Position numbers and translations under genes: made by a program
Shown here: one piece after another, positions 4,914 through 7,495 of the stretch
Layout: every line of letters begins with the position of its first letter
Numbering within the stretch: the stretch's first letter is position 1
The notes under the pieces: generated by a model
The model's input: only the letters and a program-made list of their open reading frames with translations
What the model was told of the DNA's origin: nothing
The model's database searches: none
Source of the DNA: Sphingomonas bacterium
GTDB lineage: Bacteria > Pseudomonadota > Alphaproteobacteria > Sphingomonadales > Sphingomonadaceae
NCBI GenBank assembly: GCA_026785645.1
Contig: JAJAZM010000077.1
Location: forward strand, 1 to 7,495
Length of the DNA stretch: 7,495 bases
Direction: 5' to 3'

Positions 4914-5935
4914 CAGCGCAGCGTCGCCAGCACGTTGTCGCCATGGTCGAGACGCAGCTTTTCCGCCGTCATATCGTCGAAATAGATGCAATCGTCATCG
5001 CCGCGCTGCGCCTGGCCATAACAAGCGAGGAAGTAGCTCAACCGCCCGCTCGCGAGCATCATCGTTTCGCCCTTCTCACCCGGCTGCGGCGCGCCCGCGT
5101 AACGCAGCCATTGGGAATTCTCGATCGTTCTGATCTTGTCGGTCGCGGCGGTGACCGTCGGCCCGCCGTCGAAAATATCGATGTAGCAATCGTAATTGAA
5201 ACCCTCGCTCTCCAGCATCCTGAGCGCCGCGCGACCGGTCGGGTGAGGCTGGCCCATCACCGATTTGGCGCTGTCGGGCAGCATCGCGACATAGATTGGC
5301 GTCTTGGGCATCAAATCGGCGATGAATTGCGTCCCGTGGACCGCGTTGAATTCGTCCGCCTCGGGGAAGCTCATCCCGAAGAAGCGCCCCGCCAGCGCGT
5401 CCCAGAAGGGCGAATGGCCGGCCTGGTCCATCACCCCGCGAAGCTCGGCCAGCACCCGCGCCCCGAATCGCGGCCGGTGCTGCTTGATGAACAAATATCG
5501 CGACCGCGCGAGCAGCATTCCCAGCCCTCCCGCGCGCTCGTGGGGATGGAGGAACAAGCCGCCGACTTCCGACGAGCCTTCGAGGTCGGTGGTCAGCGTG
5601 AGCGTCTGGTTGCGGAATATTCGCCCCAGTTCCTCGCTTTTCTGGGTCAGCGTCGACATTCGGTAGCTGTAGAACGGACGATCGCTGCCAACCTCCCCAA
5701 ACACCTGGCAGGTGCCGCGGATCGCCTTGGTCTCGACATTTTCGAGCACGAACAGGAACAGATCGTCGGCCTGGTTCTCGCCCTCGCGCTCGAACCCTTC
5801 CTGCGACTTGGCCAGCTTGGCCTCAAGCGTGCCCTTGTCGGCGGGCAGGTTGGTGAAGCCGCCGCCGGTCAATTTGCTCAGCTCGTACAAAGCGCGAAGG
5901 TCGCCCGGCACCGCGGCGCGGATGCGGAAGCTCAT
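4913..5935 (-). CDS. astA: Arginine N-succinyltransferase (AST pathway step 1)
   Basis: The enzyme transfers succinyl from succinyl-CoA to the alpha-amino group of arginine and commits it to the ammonia-producing AST route. The 340 residues match the family. The sequence opens MSFRIRAAVPGDLRALYELS and continues with TGGGFTNLPADKGTLEAKL (23-41) and FYSYRMSTLTQKSEEL (88-103). The GNAT-like acyl-CoA core is EVGGLFLHPHERAGGLG (123-139). AELRGVMDQAGHSPFWDALA (163-182) and FDGGPTV (255-261) are further AstA landmarks. A good ribosome site, GGAGG, lies 7 nt before the ATG. That ATG overlaps the stop of the upstream hydrolase by 4 nt (ATGA), and its own stop overlaps the astB start. A single-subunit AstA is typical outside Pseudomonas, which has two (AruF/AruG). 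Confidence 0.96.
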   Translation of the reverse strand: MSFRIRAAVPGDLRALYELSKLTGGGFTNLPADKGTLEAKLAKSQEGFEREGENQADDLFLFVLENVETKAIRGTCQVFGEVGSDRPFYSYRMSTLTQKSEELGRIFRNQTLTLTTDLEGSSEVGGLFLHPHERAGGLGMLLARSRYLFIKQHRPRFGARVLAELRGVMDQAGHSPFWDALAGRFFGMSFPEADEFNAVHGTQFIADLMPKTPIYVAMLPDSAKSVMGQPHPTGRAALRMLESEGFNYDCYIDIFDGGPTVTAATDKIRTIENSQWLRYAGAPQPGEKGETMMLASGRLSYFLACYGQAQRGDDDCIYFDDMTAEKLRLDHGDNVLATLR

Positions 5936-7149
5936 CGCCCCGCCTCCGCCGCCAGCCGAAGGATGGTCAGCGCGGACAAGGCCGCGCGCTCGCCAAGAGA
6001 CTCGACGATCAGATATTCCTCCATCGAATGAATACTCCCGCCGCGCGCGCCCATCGTGTCAATCACCGGCACCCCGCAGGCCGCGATATTATTGCCGTCG
6101 CACACCCCGCCGGTCGATTTCCACCCGATCGACTGGCCAAGGTCGGCCCCCGCCTGGCGAACGATCCCGAACAGTGCTTCGAGCTCGGGGGTCATCGGCT
6201 TGGGCGGCCGCGCGAAATGGCCGTGAACGGAGATCGCCACGTCATGGCCCGCCGCAACTTCGGCGACCGAGGCGTCGATCAACGCTTGCGCCCGTATTTG
6301 GTCCGCGATCGTCGCGGGGCGCAGATTGACCCGCAGGATCGCCAGATCGGGAACCACATTGTTGGGGCTGCCGCCGTCGATCTTCGCCGGATTGACCGAC
6401 AGGCTCGGACCCACTGCCGCCTTCAGCCGAAGCGCCAGATCGGCGGCGGCGAGCAATGCATTGCGCCCGTCCTCGGGGTTGCGCCCGGCATGCGCCGACT
6501 TTCCCCGCACCGTGAAACTGAAATTGCCGCTCCCCGGCCGCGCGCCCGCCAGCGTCCCGTCGGGCAGCGCCGACGGCTCGAAGGTCAGCGCCGCGCGCTT
6601 GCCCTGCGCGGCCTGCGTCAGCAGCGCCTCCGACGCCAGCGACCCGACTTCCTCGTCCGAATTGAGCACCACCTCATAGCCGATGCTGCTCGCCGCTGGA
6701 CTCGCCTCGACCGCTTGAAGCGCGGCCAGCATGATCGCGATCCCGCTTTTCATGTCGGCCACGCCGGGCCCGCCAAGCGTCCCCGCGTCGAGCCAGCTCA
6801 GCGCCTGGAACGGATGATCGACTCCAAACACCGTATCCATATGTCCGGTCAGCAGGATTTGCAGCGGCGCCTCGGGCCGGACGGTCAAATGGAGGTGTTG
6901 GCCATGCGGCAGATCATTGGGCCGACCGAGCAAATCGATTGCATCGACCGGCGCCGGATCGACCAGCCTGATGTCGCCCGGAAGCACCGCGAAGGCATCA
7001 CCGATCATCCCCGCGACCCGCGCCAGTCCACCCAGGTTGCGCGATCCCGAATTGACCGCCGCCCACGTCCCGACCTGCCCCAGCATCGCGCCCTGCGCCG
7101 CCATCGCCCGTTCGACGCAATCGCGTTCAATTGAAGTCAGCCCCGTCAT
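5932..7149 (-). CDS. M20-family metallohydrolase, carboxypeptidase G2/ArgE/DapE-like; candidate succinylglutamate desuccinylase
   Basis: This 405-residue protein is a two-zinc M20 peptidase/deacylase. Expected residues are all visible. TGHMDT (101-106) supplies His103 and catalytic-domain Asp105. GVADMKSG (129-136) supplies bridging Asp132. NSDEEVGS (163-170) supplies general base Glu166 and ligand Glu167. TFEPS supplies Glu191, and the GGSIHSMEEY block supplies His374. GKSAHAGRNPEDGRNAL (216-232) has the dimerisation-domain His220 and is most like glutamate carboxypeptidase (CPG2) enzymes. There is no signal peptide, so it is probably cytoplasmic. It is fused by an ATGA overlap to astA, and no M14-type AstE is in view. 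Members of this fold hydrolyse N-succinyl (DapE), N-acetyl (ArgE) and acyl-glutamate (CPG2) bonds, so removal of succinate from N-succinylglutamate is a reasonable inference but unproven. Alternatives are a dipeptidase or an acylamino-acid deacylase. Start at the first ATG after rppH. Confidence 0.85.
   Translation of the reverse strand: MTGLTSIERDCVERAMAAQGAMLGQVGTWAAVNSGSRNLGGLARVAGMIGDAFAVLPGDIRLVDPAPVDAIDLLGRPNDLPHGQHLHLTVRPEAPLQILLTGHMDTVFGVDHPFQALSWLDAGTLGGPGVADMKSGIAIMLAALQAVEASPAASSIGYEVVLNSDEEVGSLASEALLTQAAQGKRAALTFEPSALPDGTLAGARPGSGNFSFTVRGKSAHAGRNPEDGRNALLAAADLALRLKAAVGPSLSVNPAKIDGGSPNNVVPDLAILRVNLRPATIADQIRAQALIDASVAEVAAGHDVAISVHGHFARPPKPMTPELEALFGIVRQAGADLGQSIGWKSTGGVCDGNNIAACGVPVIDTMGARGGSIHSMEEYLIVESLGERAALSALTILRLAAEAGR
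5943..5947 (-). promoter_or_regulatory. Ribosome binding site of astA
   Basis: GGAGG on the minus strand lies 7 nt before the ATG at 5935, inside the end of the hydrolase gene. It supports this start and gives astA its own strong initiation within the overlapping gene string. Confidence 0.6.
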
Positions 7150-7177
7150 CGACCCGCTGCCTAGCGCGGCAAGGGCG

Positions 7178-7495
7178 TCAAAGCCACTCCCCGAACCCGG
7201 CGACGATCGCGCGGTACATATCGCGCTTGAACGGAACGATCAGCTCGGGAAGCTCGCTTGGCGTCACCCATTTCCAGTCGTTGAACTCGGGGTCGCTGGT
7301 GGCGATGTCGATATCGGTATCGCTGCCGATGAACCGCGCCAGGAACCAGTCCTGATCCTGACCCTTCCACTTGCCCTTCCACAATTTTCCGGCAAGCTCG
7401 GGGGGCAAGTCATAACGCAGCCGCTGCGGATGATCGGCGACCCGCTCGACCAATTGCGGTGGTATGCCCGTCTCTTCCTCCAGTTCGCGCAACGC
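7178..7495 (-). CDS. rppH: RNA pyrophosphohydrolase (Nudix), C-terminal part, cut by window edge
   Basis: The visible 105 residues continue in frame to the right edge, so the start and the first part of the Nudix box are missing. The fragment begins with the end of the box, RELEEETGI (residues 3-11), matching REUXEEXGU. It then has YDLPPELAGKLWKGKWKGQDQDWFL-type sequence, DPEFNDWKWVTPSEL and LIVPFKRDMYRAIVAGF, all typical of RppH/NudH (IalA in Bartonella). The enzyme removes pyrophosphate from 5'-triphosphate mRNA ends and so triggers RNase E decay; some family members hydrolyse dinucleoside polyphosphates. The TTG near the edge is not a true start. The stop is 28 nt before the M20 hydrolase ATG, so the genes may share a transcript. 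Confidence 0.9.
   Translation of the reverse strand, partial: ALRELEEETGIPPQLVERVADHPQRLRYDLPPELAGKLWKGKWKGQDQDWFLARFIGSDTDIDIATSDPEFNDWKWVTPSELPELIVPFKRDMYRAIVAGFGEWL

Noticed and set aside
4943..6031. Long plus-strand open frame (362 codons) opposite astA
   Set aside because: It is Arg/Gln/Ala/His-rich shadow coding opposite a clearly recognised AstA; it has no domain or ribosome site.
6028..7134. Long plus-strand open frame (368 codons) opposite the M20 hydrolase
   Set aside because: It mirrors the hydrolase gene, is extremely Arg-rich, and has no recognisable motif; high GC content removes stop codons by chance.
1..7495. CRISPR array, IS element, toxin-antitoxin or defence genes
   Set aside because: Reading both strands I found no regularly spaced repeats, transposase, terminal inverted repeats or defence-type domains.

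Overview
The window looks like ordinary chromosomal DNA of a GC-rich alphaproteobacterium, most likely a sphingomonad. The evidence is the codon use, an aspartate-type (magnesium class) HemB, the AstA/AstB pair, and several small proteins that resemble sphingomonad hypothetical families. The family-level placement is a judgement from memory, not a search. I see no insertion sequence, integrase, phage gene or CRISPR array.

Left part (1-2500). A lipid kinase of the diacylglycerol kinase family (minus strand, cut by the window edge) diverges from hemB. hemB overlaps a RimJ/RimL-like GNAT acetyltransferase gene by 8 nt. The acetyltransferase gene meets a convergent lipoprotein gene with a 4-nt stop-to-stop overlap. 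A complete tRNA-Arg(ACG) gene with encoded CCA follows at 2525-2601.

Middle (2600-3650). Three small genes lie here: a 52-residue charged helical protein (minus), a 114-residue secreted protein with a signal peptide (plus), and a two-helix membrane protein (minus) whose tail is antisense to the end of the secreted gene. The spaces between them hold AT-rich TTAA elements, one close to a CtrA box, plus inverted repeats and a GC hairpin directly after a stop codon.

Right part (3651-7495, all minus strand, transcribed right to left). This is a tight gene string: rppH (partial), a 28-nt gap, an M20 metallohydrolase, a 4-nt ATGA overlap, astA (arginine N-succinyltransferase), a 1-nt TGATG overlap, and astB (N-succinylarginine dihydrolase). 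AstA and AstB are the first two steps of the arginine succinyltransferase (AST) pathway. No AstC, AstD or M14-type AstE is in view. The coupled M20 hydrolase resembles the carboxypeptidase G2/ArgE/DapE group and is a credible candidate for a non-orthologous succinylglutamate desuccinylase. That is the most interesting hypothesis here. Other items worth a look are -10-like elements placed 6-9 nt before ATG codons (possible leaderless genes) and a hairpin against the lipid kinase start codon.
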